A stretch of 25,171 nt of DNA, from assembly GCA_030613745.1 (NCBI GenBank), contig JAUWLK010000004.1:1-25171 (forward strand), written 5' to 3'. The notes under the pieces are model-generated. The model saw nothing but the letters and a program-made list of their open reading frames with translations, was not told the origin of the DNA and made no database searches. The DNA comes from Flavobacteriaceae bacterium (GTDB taxonomy: Bacteria > Bacteroidota > Bacteroidia > Flavobacteriales > Flavobacteriaceae). Below are positions 1 through 6,857 of the stretch, one piece after another; positions within the stretch are counted from its first letter, which is position 1; each line of letters opens with the position of its first letter. Made by a program: the position numbers and the translations under genes.

Positions 1-92
1 TTTATTCAGGATTTCTTTTAATCAAGAATTTAAGAAGTAGTAATAATTCAGTAAAAAATAGATACATATTATACTTGTGTTTTCGATTATCA

Positions 93-100
93 CAAATATA
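93..100 (-). promoter_or_regulatory. Possible -7 promoter box firing toward the left edge
   Basis: Read on the minus strand this is TATATTTG, a match to the Bacteroidota -7 consensus TAnnTTTG. A TTG lies upstream at 118-116, but the 15-base spacing is shorter than usual. It would drive a minus-strand gene whose start is beyond the left edge. The box sits 62 bases after the nifU stop, so the Fe-S pair and the next gene may be separate transcripts. Apart from this box I see nothing convincing in 1-161. Confidence 0.3.
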
Positions 101-161
101 ACGATTTTTTTTTGGCAAGAGTTTAAAGGTAAAAGTCAAAAGTGTTGAGTTAAAATTAATA

Positions 162-398
162 TTATTTAACTTCAACAACTTCTTTTATTTGTGGAGCATA
201 TTTTTTAATGGTAGCTTCTACTCCATTTTTTAAGGTTAATTGATTGACTGTGCAACCTATACAAGCACCTAATAATTGTACTTTAACCACATCATTTTCA
301 ATACCAATAAGAGATATATCTCCTCCATCAGTAATAAGATATGGACGAATTTCTTCTAACGCTTTTTCAACATTATTCTGTAATTCTACTTTAGTCAT
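162..398 (-). CDS. NifU C-terminal-domain Fe-S scaffold protein
   Basis: A 78-residue stand-alone NifU-like (NFU) domain. The family binds a labile Fe-S cluster, usually bridged between two subunits, and passes it to client proteins in the cytoplasm. The diagnostic CxxC is present in the segment LLGACIGCTVNQLTLKNGVE (C46 and C49), preceded by the typical early segment IRPYLITDGGDISL. The length equals the bare domain; there is no IscU-like or A-type N-terminal part as in NifU or NfuA. The ATG at 398 is the natural start. It lies 58 bases downstream of mrp on the same strand, and the pairing of two Fe-S assembly genes supports both assignments. A perfect hairpin in the gap could modulate its expression. 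I leave the symbol blank because nifU and nfuA both imply larger proteins. Confidence 0.9.
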   Translation of the reverse strand: MTKVELQNNVEKALEEIRPYLITDGGDISLIGIENDVVKVQLLGACIGCTVNQLTLKNGVEATIKKYAPQIKEVVEVK

Positions 399-416
399 TT
401 TATAAAATTTAAAATA

Positions 417-447
417 ACTCTGCTAAAGTTGGTTTCTTTAGCAGAGT
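417..447 (-). terminator. Perfect 12-bp hairpin between mrp and the NifU-domain gene
   Basis: ACTCTGCTAAAG at 417-428 and its exact reverse complement at 436-447 flank a 7-base loop. On the minus strand the hairpin begins 9 bases after the mrp stop and ends 18 bases before the next ATG. It is followed by TATTTTAAATTTT, a broken U-run, so it may be a partial terminator, an mRNA-stabilising stem or a translational control element for the downstream gene. The structure is seen directly; its function is inferred. Confidence 0.55.
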
Positions 448-456
448 AAACAATTA

Positions 457-1584
457 TTAAGTACTACAACCCGACATAGTTGTAATTCTAACTATTTCGG
501 TTGGAGGTAAATTTTCATTTCTTTTAACCAATTCTGTAAGCATATTTTTAGTTAATTCAGTAAAGGCTTCTTCTAATGGAGAATCTTCTTGCAAAGCAAC
601 AGGATGACCAACATCACCAGATTCACGAATACTTTGTACCAAAGGTATTTCACCTAACAAAGTTGCTCCTAAATCTTCAGCCAAATGTTTTGCTCCATCT
701 TTTCCAAAAATATAGTATTTATTATTAGGTAATTCTGCCGGAGTAAAATAACTCATATTTTCAACAATACCCAAAACCGGAACGTTTATGTTGTCTTGTT
801 GAAACATAGCTACACCTCTTTTAGCATCAGCTAAAGCTATATTTTGTGGGGTACTTACTATAACTGCACCAGTAATAGGCAATGCTTGAACCATGGTTAA
901 GTGAATATCACCTGTACCTGGAGGTAGATCTATAAGTAAAAAATCTAATTCTCCCCAATGGGCATCAAAAATCATTTGATTTAAAGCTTTTGTTGCCATA
1001 GCACCTCTCCAAATCACAGCTTGATTAGGATCAGTAAAAAATCCTAAAGACAAAATTTTAATACCATAATTCTCAATAGGTTTCATTTTTGCTTTTCCAT
1101 CAATTTCAACTGTTGTTGGTCTTTCTTTTACTACATCAAACATTATTGGCATAGATGGTCCATAAACATCAGCATCTAACACCCCAACACTAAAGCCCAT
1201 TTTAGATAGTGATATAGCCAAATTAGCTGCAATAGTAGATTTCCCTACACCACCTTTACCTGAAGCCACTGCAATAATATTTTTAATCCCAGGAATTGAT
1301 TTATTTTCAGTAATAGTTGTAGGCTTAACATCAATTGCTTTAGCTTTTACATTTACTTTTACATCAATTTTTTGATCAACATAATCATGAATAGCCTTCA
1401 TGACTTCTACTTCCGTTTTTTTCTTAGCTTGTAAAGTAGGGTTTCCAATTGTAACATCAACAATAACTTCTTTACCAAATACTACAACATTAGTAACTGA
1501 ATTACTTTCTACTAAGTTCTTACCTTCACCAGGTGCTGAAATCTTTTCTAAAGCACCATAAATATCTTGTTTTTTAAAGCTCAT
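457..1584 (-). CDS. mrp: Mrp/ApbC-family P-loop ATPase (Fe-S carrier family)
   Basis: A 375-residue Mrp/NBP35-family protein. Residues 1-90 form a MIP18/DUF59-like domain, and residues about 100-355 form the P-loop domain with the deviant Walker A GKGGVGKST (109-117), the segment LDADVYGPSMP and the Walker B-like LLIDLPPGTGD. The family binds and transfers Fe-S clusters in the cytoplasm. Oddly, the place where the family usually has a CxxC reads SYFTPAELPNNKYYIFGKDG, without cysteine. The only cysteine in the protein is C373 in the tail SGCST. I recall similar sequences in other Bacteroidota, so this is probably a lineage trait and not damage. It is upstream of the NifU-domain gene, probably in one transcript from a -7 box at 1616-1623. 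The start is the ATG at 1584. Confidence 0.93.
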   Translation of the reverse strand: MSFKKQDIYGALEKISAPGEGKNLVESNSVTNVVVFGKEVIVDVTIGNPTLQAKKKTEVEVMKAIHDYVDQKIDVKVNVKAKAIDVKPTTITENKSIPGIKNIIAVASGKGGVGKSTIAANLAISLSKMGFSVGVLDADVYGPSMPIMFDVVKERPTTVEIDGKAKMKPIENYGIKILSLGFFTDPNQAVIWRGAMATKALNQMIFDAHWGELDFLLIDLPPGTGDIHLTMVQALPITGAVIVSTPQNIALADAKRGVAMFQQDNINVPVLGIVENMSYFTPAELPNNKYYIFGKDGAKHLAEDLGATLLGEIPLVQSIRESGDVGHPVALQEDSPLEEAFTELTKNMLTELVKRNENLPPTEIVRITTMSGCST

Positions 1585-1615
1585 TTTTTATCTTAATTAT
1601 AATCATTCTAAACAA

Positions 1616-1623
1616 CAAAGATA
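1616..1623 (-). promoter_or_regulatory. -7 promoter box for mrp
   Basis: On the minus strand it reads TATCTTTG, a full match to TAnnTTTG, and lies 31 bases before the mrp ATG. I see no clear -33 TTG. It probably drives mrp and the downstream NifU-domain gene together. Confidence 0.45.
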
Positions 1624-1728
1624 CTAACTTAATTGGAAGTAAAAAGAAATTTTCAGTAAGTTAAGTTACACAATAATGCATATATAAATATTCTTCTTTT
1701 AAATGATAAATCTATTATTAAAAAAATG

Positions 1729-3324
1729 TTATTCTATTGTAAGTGATTCAATTACTTCCCAATTCGCTTTAGCATTAATAATGTTTTTGAAATAATATAC
1801 TTTTTCAGGCTGCTGTTTTAATAAAAAATTTCCAGTATCCCATTTTTTATTATGATTGGTATCATAAATAATGCGAACCATGAAACGAGAAGGTAATAAA
1901 TTTTCAAATTTATACTCCTGCTCATACTCAGCAAAATAGCTAACAACAACTTTACCTTTATCATTCATTAAATCAACAATAATAGGATAACTTTCAATAT
2001 TATGAAGGCTTAAAAAAATTGAACTGTAGTCAGAGGTTTTTTTAGTTATAAATTGTGCTTTTAATGAATCATTTTTAACATCAAAAATATCAGTTATTGC
2101 TCCTGGTAACAACTGTATTGTATATTTATTTTGTAATTCTTTTTCAAAATTGAAAAAAATTTCATTTTTATATTTTGACAAAATAATATCATACCTTACT
2201 TGTAAAGAGTCTTTATTTATAAAAGAAATTTTAGTTGTATCAATTATAAAAATTGGCACATTGGTTAAAAATTTAAAAGTATCTCGTAAATGCAAAGTGC
2301 CTCCTACTCCATTTTTAATACTCAATGAATCTATCTCATCTGAACGCAATTTAACTTTTACAGTATCAAATACTTCTTTTTTAAAAAGTGTAAATAAAAT
2401 AGAATCTTTATCATAATTGTTAAACCAATAATGTAATGTGTCTTTTTCTTTATCAAATACTGAAACTGATTTAAAATTTGAAAGTGTTTTAGATATAGTT
2501 TTGACAGAAAAGTCACTAGCATTACCTTGATAACCAAATAGTATATGCCCTTTAGTAGCTTCTACTGGCTTTGTTTGTATTTTAAATGGTAATATTTCTT
2601 TAAAAAGAGAAATCTCATAAGTTGTGTCATTTGGAACAGAAATATATTTTGATTGAAAACCAATTTTATCTTCTTTTACATTAAACTTATAATTTTTACT
2701 CACATCATTTAATGCAACCAACAAGTATTTTCCTGCTTTTATATTTGTAATATTCCAATTTACACTATCTATAGTTCGACCAACATACATTGGTTTTTCT
2801 TTATAAATAATTGAATCGTTAAAATTTTCATTTACTTGATACAACATCAAAGTTGGATTTTCCTCCATTTTTAATTCAAAAGCATCTTTAATTGTACCTT
2901 TTACTTCTAAAGAGTCAATAAAATCACCTGTTGAAAAAATATATTTAAAATTATCTAAAATATTTCCTTCGGTATTATCAATAATACTTTGTCCGAAATT
3001 AAAAGTATATGTCGTATTTTCTTGTAAAGTATCTTTTATTTTGATTTTTATAAACTTACTAGGTGTACCCAGTGGTGAAATTACAGGTGGATATTTTAAA
3101 GGAGGAGAGATAACCAGTTGAGATGTAATATCTTTAAGTTTTATATATTCATCAAAATATATTTTAATTTCATCACTGTCAAAATGTAAACTTTCAAAAG
3201 CAGGGTCAGCCTTGACCATTATTGGTTTATCCTCATCTTTCGGGCCACCTTCTGGTCTGCCTCTTCTCGCACAGCCTACTAATATCAAGAATAGGCTAAA
3301 AAATAATATAATGCGATATTTCAT
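1729..3324 (-). CDS. Ig-like (SbsA/Big_5-type) domain lipoprotein
   Basis: A 531-residue predicted lipoprotein of unknown function. The N-terminus is a lipoprotein signal with lipobox LVGC and lipidated C18, followed by ARRGRPEGGPKDEDKP, a signature I recognise from a conserved Bacteroidota family. Residues about 30-135 look like a bacterial Ig-like domain of the SbsA type (FESLHFDSDEIKIYFDEYI through TYTFNFGQSIIDNTEGN). The remainder is beta-rich with no motif I can name. There is no run of acidic residues right after the cysteine, so surface export is not predicted from a simple lipoprotein export signal. It follows comF by 32 bases or less and probably shares its transcript. The first ATG at 3324 gives a good signal peptide. 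The likely place is the periplasmic or outer-membrane face; the role is unknown. Confidence 0.82.
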   Translation of the reverse strand: MKYRIILFFSLFLILVGCARRGRPEGGPKDEDKPIMVKADPAFESLHFDSDEIKIYFDEYIKLKDITSQLVISPPLKYPPVISPLGTPSKFIKIKIKDTLQENTTYTFNFGQSIIDNTEGNILDNFKYIFSTGDFIDSLEVKGTIKDAFELKMEENPTLMLYQVNENFNDSIIYKEKPMYVGRTIDSVNWNITNIKAGKYLLVALNDVSKNYKFNVKEDKIGFQSKYISVPNDTTYEISLFKEILPFKIQTKPVEATKGHILFGYQGNASDFSVKTISKTLSNFKSVSVFDKEKDTLHYWFNNYDKDSILFTLFKKEVFDTVKVKLRSDEIDSLSIKNGVGGTLHLRDTFKFLTNVPIFIIDTTKISFINKDSLQVRYDIILSKYKNEIFFNFEKELQNKYTIQLLPGAITDIFDVKNDSLKAQFITKKTSDYSSIFLSLHNIESYPIIVDLMNDKGKVVVSYFAEYEQEYKFENLLPSRFMVRIIYDTNHNKKWDTGNFLLKQQPEKVYYFKNIINAKANWEVIESLTIE

Positions 3325-3356
3325 TGTTTAAAATTTATTACAAATTAACAATTAAT

Positions 3357-4046
3357 TTATAAAGTATAAGTCATTGTTGCAATACTAATTTTTATATTGG
3401 AAGATTGCATAAGTTGGATACAACAAGCTTCAAGAGTAGCTCCTGTTGTGATAACATCATCAATTAAAAGTATGTGTTTGCTTTTTAAAATTTCTTTATC
3501 AATTAAATCAAACTTTTCTTCCACATTTATTGATCTTTCAAAACGGCTTTTAAATGTTTGCGTATTGGATGTTGAAATACGAATAAGTACATCTTTAAGT
3601 AAAGGAATATTTAATATTTCAGACAAGCTTTTGCCAAAAGTAACAACTTGATTATATCCTCTTTTCTTTAATTTTTTTGGATGTAAAGGAACTGGAATTA
3701 TACAATCAATATTTTCAAATCTTTTACTCAAAAGCATTTCTTCTCCTAACCAATTTCCTAAAAAATTACCTATTTGTTGTTGTTGTTTGTATTTTAGTTG
3801 ATGAATTAGTTTTTGTGTATTTCCTTTTTTATTAAAATACAATAATGAAGTTGCAGCATTTAATGGTATTCTTCCATAAAAAGATGTTTCAACTTTGTTT
3901 CCTTTCAATTTACTAAAATCAGTTAATGGTAAATCTGTTCTACAAGACACGCAAAGTATATTTTCTCCTTTGGTTAGTGTATTCTCACAAATCATGCATA
4001 GTTCAGGAAAAAACAAATTAAAAATATTTTTTAAAGGCAAATACAT
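3357..4046 (-). CDS. comF: ComF-family phosphoribosyltransferase-like protein
   Basis: A 229-residue ComF/GntX-family protein. The N-terminus has a four-cysteine zinc-binding motif (CMIC, then CVSC 12 residues later; C17, C20, C32, C35 counting from the ATG). The middle has the segment DCIIPVPLHPKKLKKRGYNQ, and the C-terminus holds the PRPP-binding loop LLIDDVITTGAT. The family is tied to DNA uptake in several bacteria, probably in bringing single-stranded DNA into the cytoplasm, although the enzymatic activity is not well defined. I start it at the ATG at 4046: an in-frame TTG directly before it (4047-4049) adds only one residue. A TAGTTTTG box lies 32 bases upstream. The Ig-like lipoprotein gene follows closely. 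No other competence gene is in view. Confidence 0.9.
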   Translation of the reverse strand: MYLPLKNIFNLFFPELCMICENTLTKGENILCVSCRTDLPLTDFSKLKGNKVETSFYGRIPLNAATSLLYFNKKGNTQKLIHQLKYKQQQQIGNFLGNWLGEEMLLSKRFENIDCIIPVPLHPKKLKKRGYNQVVTFGKSLSEILNIPLLKDVLIRISTSNTQTFKSRFERSINVEEKFDLIDKEILKSKHILLIDDVITTGATLEACCIQLMQSSNIKISIATMTYTL

Positions 4047-4078
4047 CAAATTAATTTTATTATGTAAAATAATAGTAT

Positions 4079-4086
4079 CAAAACTA
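4079..4086 (-). promoter_or_regulatory. -7 promoter box for comF
   Basis: On the minus strand it reads TAGTTTTG, matching TAnnTTTG, 32 bases before the comF ATG at 4046. No good -33 element is visible, so support is the box and its position only. Confidence 0.35.
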
Positions 4087-4200
4087 TATTATATTTTATA
4101 CATTTGTTAAAAAATAATCAAAAACATATACAATTTTTTCATTTTTTTACGTTAAAATAGTTAAGATTAATTTAAAAATGTAAACTTTATCTAAAACATT

Positions 4201-5106
4201 ATGGAAGAAAACAAAAAATCTTCGAACAACAAAATTCTAATAATTGCTTTAACAGTATTATTATTTGCTTTAATTGGTTATACTTTTTATAACAACAACG
4301 ACCACAAAGAAGCTGTAAAATTTTTACAAGATGAAAAAGAGCAAATTATTGGTAACTTAACAGCAATGGAAGAAAAATACGATATTGCTATTGCTCAAAA
4401 CACAAGCTTATCTGATTCATTAACAATTGAAAAAGATAAAATTGTTTCTTTTAAAGATTCAGTTAAAAGCTTAAAGAAAATCAATTCTAACACTTTACGT
4501 CGTTACCGTAATCAATTAGCAAATCTAGAAGCTACAAATGAACGTTTATTGATTGAAGTTGATTCGTTAAGGTTATTCAACAACTTATTAACTGAAGAAA
4601 AAGACAGTATCAATAGTCAATTAGAGGTGCAAACCAATTATAACGATACTTTAGTAGCTCAAAATATGGAATTAGCTAGAAAAGTAGAAATTGGAGGAGC
4701 TATTAATGTTGAAAACGTTAAGGTAACTGCAATGAAAATGCGTTCAAATGGTAAATATACAGAAACTAACAAAGCGCAAAAAACAGATGCAATCAAAGTT
4801 AACTTTAGATTGTTGGAAAATGAAATTGCAACTCCTGGTGATAAAGAAGCGTATATTGTATTAAGAAATCCTAAAGGACAAGTAATCAACGCTAAAGGAA
4901 CTTTTATGCTAATAGATGGTACTGAATCTAAATATACCGATCAAACCATTGTAAACTACGAAAATGCAAATTTAGATGTTGTGATGCTGGTAGAAAGAAA
5001 AGGAGAAAAATATGAGAAAGGTACTTATCCAATTGAAGTTTATGTAGATGGAAAATTAGTAGGTGGAGCAAGATTAGAATTGAGTGACTCATTTTTAGGT
5101 TTGTAA
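4201..5106 (+). CDS. Membrane-anchored coiled-coil protein, function unknown
   Basis: A 301-residue protein I do not recognise by function. Residues 1-11 are polar, residues 12-30 form one transmembrane helix (ILIIALTVLLFALIGYTFY), and residues about 35-165 are a long heptad-rich coiled coil full of E, K, L and N. The C-terminal 130 residues look beta-rich (VENVKVTAMKMRSNGKYTE to GGARLELSDSFLGL) and probably fold as a globular domain. The topology is likely N-in, with the coiled coil and C-terminal domain in the periplasm. Similar proteins in Flavobacteriaceae are often labelled chromosome partitioning, but that comes from coiled-coil similarity and nothing here supports it. It starts at the ATG at 4201, is divergent from comF, and ends in a strong terminator, so it is probably monocistronic. 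Confidence 0.8.
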   Translation: MEENKKSSNNKILIIALTVLLFALIGYTFYNNNDHKEAVKFLQDEKEQIIGNLTAMEEKYDIAIAQNTSLSDSLTIEKDKIVSFKDSVKSLKKINSNTLRRYRNQLANLEATNERLLIEVDSLRLFNNLLTEEKDSINSQLEVQTNYNDTLVAQNMELARKVEIGGAINVENVKVTAMKMRSNGKYTETNKAQKTDAIKVNFRLLENEIATPGDKEAYIVLRNPKGQVINAKGTFMLIDGTESKYTDQTIVNYENANLDVVMLVERKGEKYEKGTYPIEVYVDGKLVGGARLELSDSFLGL

Positions 5107-5137
5107 AACAAGTAAGTTTTTTATAAAATATTAAAAG

Positions 5138-5165
5138 GGAAACACAAAATGTGTTTCCTTTTTTT
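5138..5165 (+). terminator. Rho-independent terminator after the coiled-coil gene
   Basis: Stem GGAAACACA (5138-5146), loop AAA, and perfect complement TGTGTTTCC (5150-5158), followed by seven T (5159-5165). It is 31 bases past the stop codon and separates this gene from glyS. Confidence 0.9.
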
Positions 5166-5166
5166 A

Positions 5167-5195
5167 TTGCCTGATGAATAAATTATATATTTTTG
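5167..5195 (+). promoter_or_regulatory. Bacteroidota-type promoter of glyS
   Basis: TTG at 5167-5169, an 18-base spacer, then TATTTTTG at 5188-5195, fitting the TTG/TAnnTTTG consensus. It overlaps the end of the upstream terminator's T-run and leaves 44 bases to the glyS TTG start. It is the best two-part promoter in the window. Confidence 0.6.
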
Positions 5196-5239
5196 CCAAA
5201 CTTAATGGACATAATAAAAAAATATTAAAACTATAACTT

Positions 5240-6805
5240 TTGAACAATCAAGAAGATAAATTTAAAAAAGTAATTTCCCATGCAAAAGAGTATGGGTATA
5301 TTTTTCAATCAAGTGAGATTTATGATGGTTTAAGCGCAGTTTATGATTACGCTCAAAATGGTGTTGAATTAAAAAATAATATACGCAATTACTGGTGGAA
5401 AGCCATGGTACAAATGCATGAAAACATAGTTGGCTTAGATACTGCAATATTTATGCATCCTACCACATGGAAAGCTTCAGGACATGTTGATGCTTTTAAC
5501 GATCCTTTAATTGACAATAAAGATTCTAAAAAAAGATATAGAGCGGATGTTTTAATTGAGGATTATGCCGAAAAATTAAATCTGAAAGCCAAAAAAGAAA
5601 TTGCAAAAGCCGCCAAACGTTTTGGCGATGCTTTTAATGAAGAAGAGTTTATAAAAACCAATCCTAGAGTTGTTAAATATTTAGCCAAACGTGATGAAGT
5701 TTTAAAACGTATGGCAAGATCATTAGAAAATGAAGATTTAGCAGATGTAAAAAAATTAATTGAAGAACTTGAAATTGCATGTCCGGTTTCAGGTTCCAGA
5801 AATTGGACAGATGTTAAACAATTTAATTTAATGTTTGGCACTAAATTGGGTGCATCTGCAGATTCTGCAATGGATCTATACTTACGTCCGGAAACAGCCC
5901 AAGGTATTTTCGTGAACTTTTCCAATGTACAAAAGACAGGTAGGATGAAAATTCCTTTTGGAATTGCTCAAACAGGAAAAGCTTTTAGAAATGAAATTGT
6001 TGCAAGACAATTTATTTTTAGAATGCGTGAATTTGAACAAATGGAAATGCAATTTTTTGTTCGTCCGGGAGAAGAACTGAAATGGTACGAATATTGGAAA
6101 GAAAAACGTTTAAACTGGCATTTATCACTTGGTTTAGGTAAAGAAAATTACCGCTTTCATGATCATGAAAAAATGGCACATTATGCAAATGCTGCTTCCG
6201 ATATTGAATTTAATTTTCCTTTCGGATTTAAAGAATTGGAAGGTATACATTCAAGAACAGATTTTGATTTAAAAGCCCATGAAGAACATTCAGGTAAAAA
6301 ACTACAGTATTTTGATCATGAAGTAAATAAAAGTTATGTACCGTATGTAATTGAAACCTCTATTGGTTTGGATAGAATGTTTTTAGCTGTTTTTTCAACA
6401 GCTTTACAAAATGAAGTTTTAGAAGATGGATCTGAAAGAATAGTATTAAAACTTCCTGTTATACTGGCTCCAACCAAAGCAGCAATTTTGCCATTGGTAA
6501 AAAAAGATGGTTTACCTGAAATTGCAAGAAAAATAATTGAAGATCTAAAATACGACTTCAATGTAATCTATGATGAAAAAGACGCTATTGGCAGAAGATA
6601 TAGACGTCAGGATGCTGTTGGAACTCCTTTTTGCATTACAGTTGATCACGAAACTAAAAATGACGAAACTGTAACTATACGTTATAGAGATTCTATGGAA
6701 CAAAAAAGAGTGAAAATTAAAGAATTGAAAGCTATTATCTCTAAAGAAGTTTCAATGGGTGATTGGTTACATAAAATGGAATTACACACAAATTACAAAA
6801 CATAA
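5240..6805 (+). CDS. glyS: Glycyl-tRNA synthetase, single-chain dimeric type
   Basis: A 521-residue class II aminoacyl-tRNA synthetase that charges tRNA-Gly in the cytoplasm. Recognisable parts are the N-terminal SSEIYDGLSAVYDYAQNGVE, the glycine-pocket segment RPETAQGIFVNF (from R216), motif 2 with FRNE at 249-252 and the following MREFEQMEMQFF, motif 3 with GLDR at 376-379, and an anticodon-binding domain from about 405. This is the eukaryote-like alpha2 form, as usual in Bacteroidota, not the alpha2beta2 form. The start codon is TTG at 5240: an in-frame TAA at 5234-5236 excludes anything upstream, the first in-frame ATG lies at codon 56 inside the conserved region, and the N-terminus MNNQED matches what I recall of relatives (MANQED). 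Transcription probably starts from the promoter at 5167-5195. Confidence 0.97.
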   Translation: MNNQEDKFKKVISHAKEYGYIFQSSEIYDGLSAVYDYAQNGVELKNNIRNYWWKAMVQMHENIVGLDTAIFMHPTTWKASGHVDAFNDPLIDNKDSKKRYRADVLIEDYAEKLNLKAKKEIAKAAKRFGDAFNEEEFIKTNPRVVKYLAKRDEVLKRMARSLENEDLADVKKLIEELEIACPVSGSRNWTDVKQFNLMFGTKLGASADSAMDLYLRPETAQGIFVNFSNVQKTGRMKIPFGIAQTGKAFRNEIVARQFIFRMREFEQMEMQFFVRPGEELKWYEYWKEKRLNWHLSLGLGKENYRFHDHEKMAHYANAASDIEFNFPFGFKELEGIHSRTDFDLKAHEEHSGKKLQYFDHEVNKSYVPYVIETSIGLDRMFLAVFSTALQNEVLEDGSERIVLKLPVILAPTKAAILPLVKKDGLPEIARKIIEDLKYDFNVIYDEKDAIGRRYRRQDAVGTPFCITVDHETKNDETVTIRYRDSMEQKRVKIKELKAIISKEVSMGDWLHKMELHTNYKT

Positions 6806-6807
6806 AT

Positions 6808-6840
6808 ATTCAGGGTTTTACTTAAAGTAAAACCCTGAAT
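6808..6840. terminator. Bidirectional hairpin between convergent glyS and the outer-membrane protein gene
   Basis: A perfect 14-bp stem, ATTCAGGGTTTTAC at 6808-6821 and its complement at 6827-6840, encloses a 5-base TTAAA loop. It starts two bases after the glyS stop and lies 17 bases past the stop of the minus-strand gene. The flanking T-runs are weak on both sides (TCATTT on the plus strand, ATTTATG on the minus strand), but the convergent position argues for a shared terminator. Confidence 0.75.
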
Positions 6841-6857
6841 TCATTTAAAACTATATT

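Noticed and set aside
2..67. A 21-residue minus-strand ORF (MYLFFTELLL...) downstream of the -7 box at 93-100
   Set aside because: Too short, low complexity, and no homology or context supports it; in AT-rich DNA such frames are expected by chance.
2150..2416. Plus-strand ORF of 88 codons inside the Ig-like lipoprotein gene
   Set aside because: Antisense shadow of a well-supported gene, with no start context or recognisable protein features. The antisense ORFs at 3397-3651, 3895-4110, 4659-4889, 5262-5447, 5563-5925, 6334-6561, 12070-12279, 17274-17522, 20050-20250, 23153-23341 and 24903-25157 were dropped for the same reason.
4047..4049. TTG start for comF one codon before the ATG
   Set aside because: The adjacent ATG is the stronger start and the protein differs by one residue. 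The same reasoning removes the TTG at 10275-10277 before the large outer-membrane protein gene.
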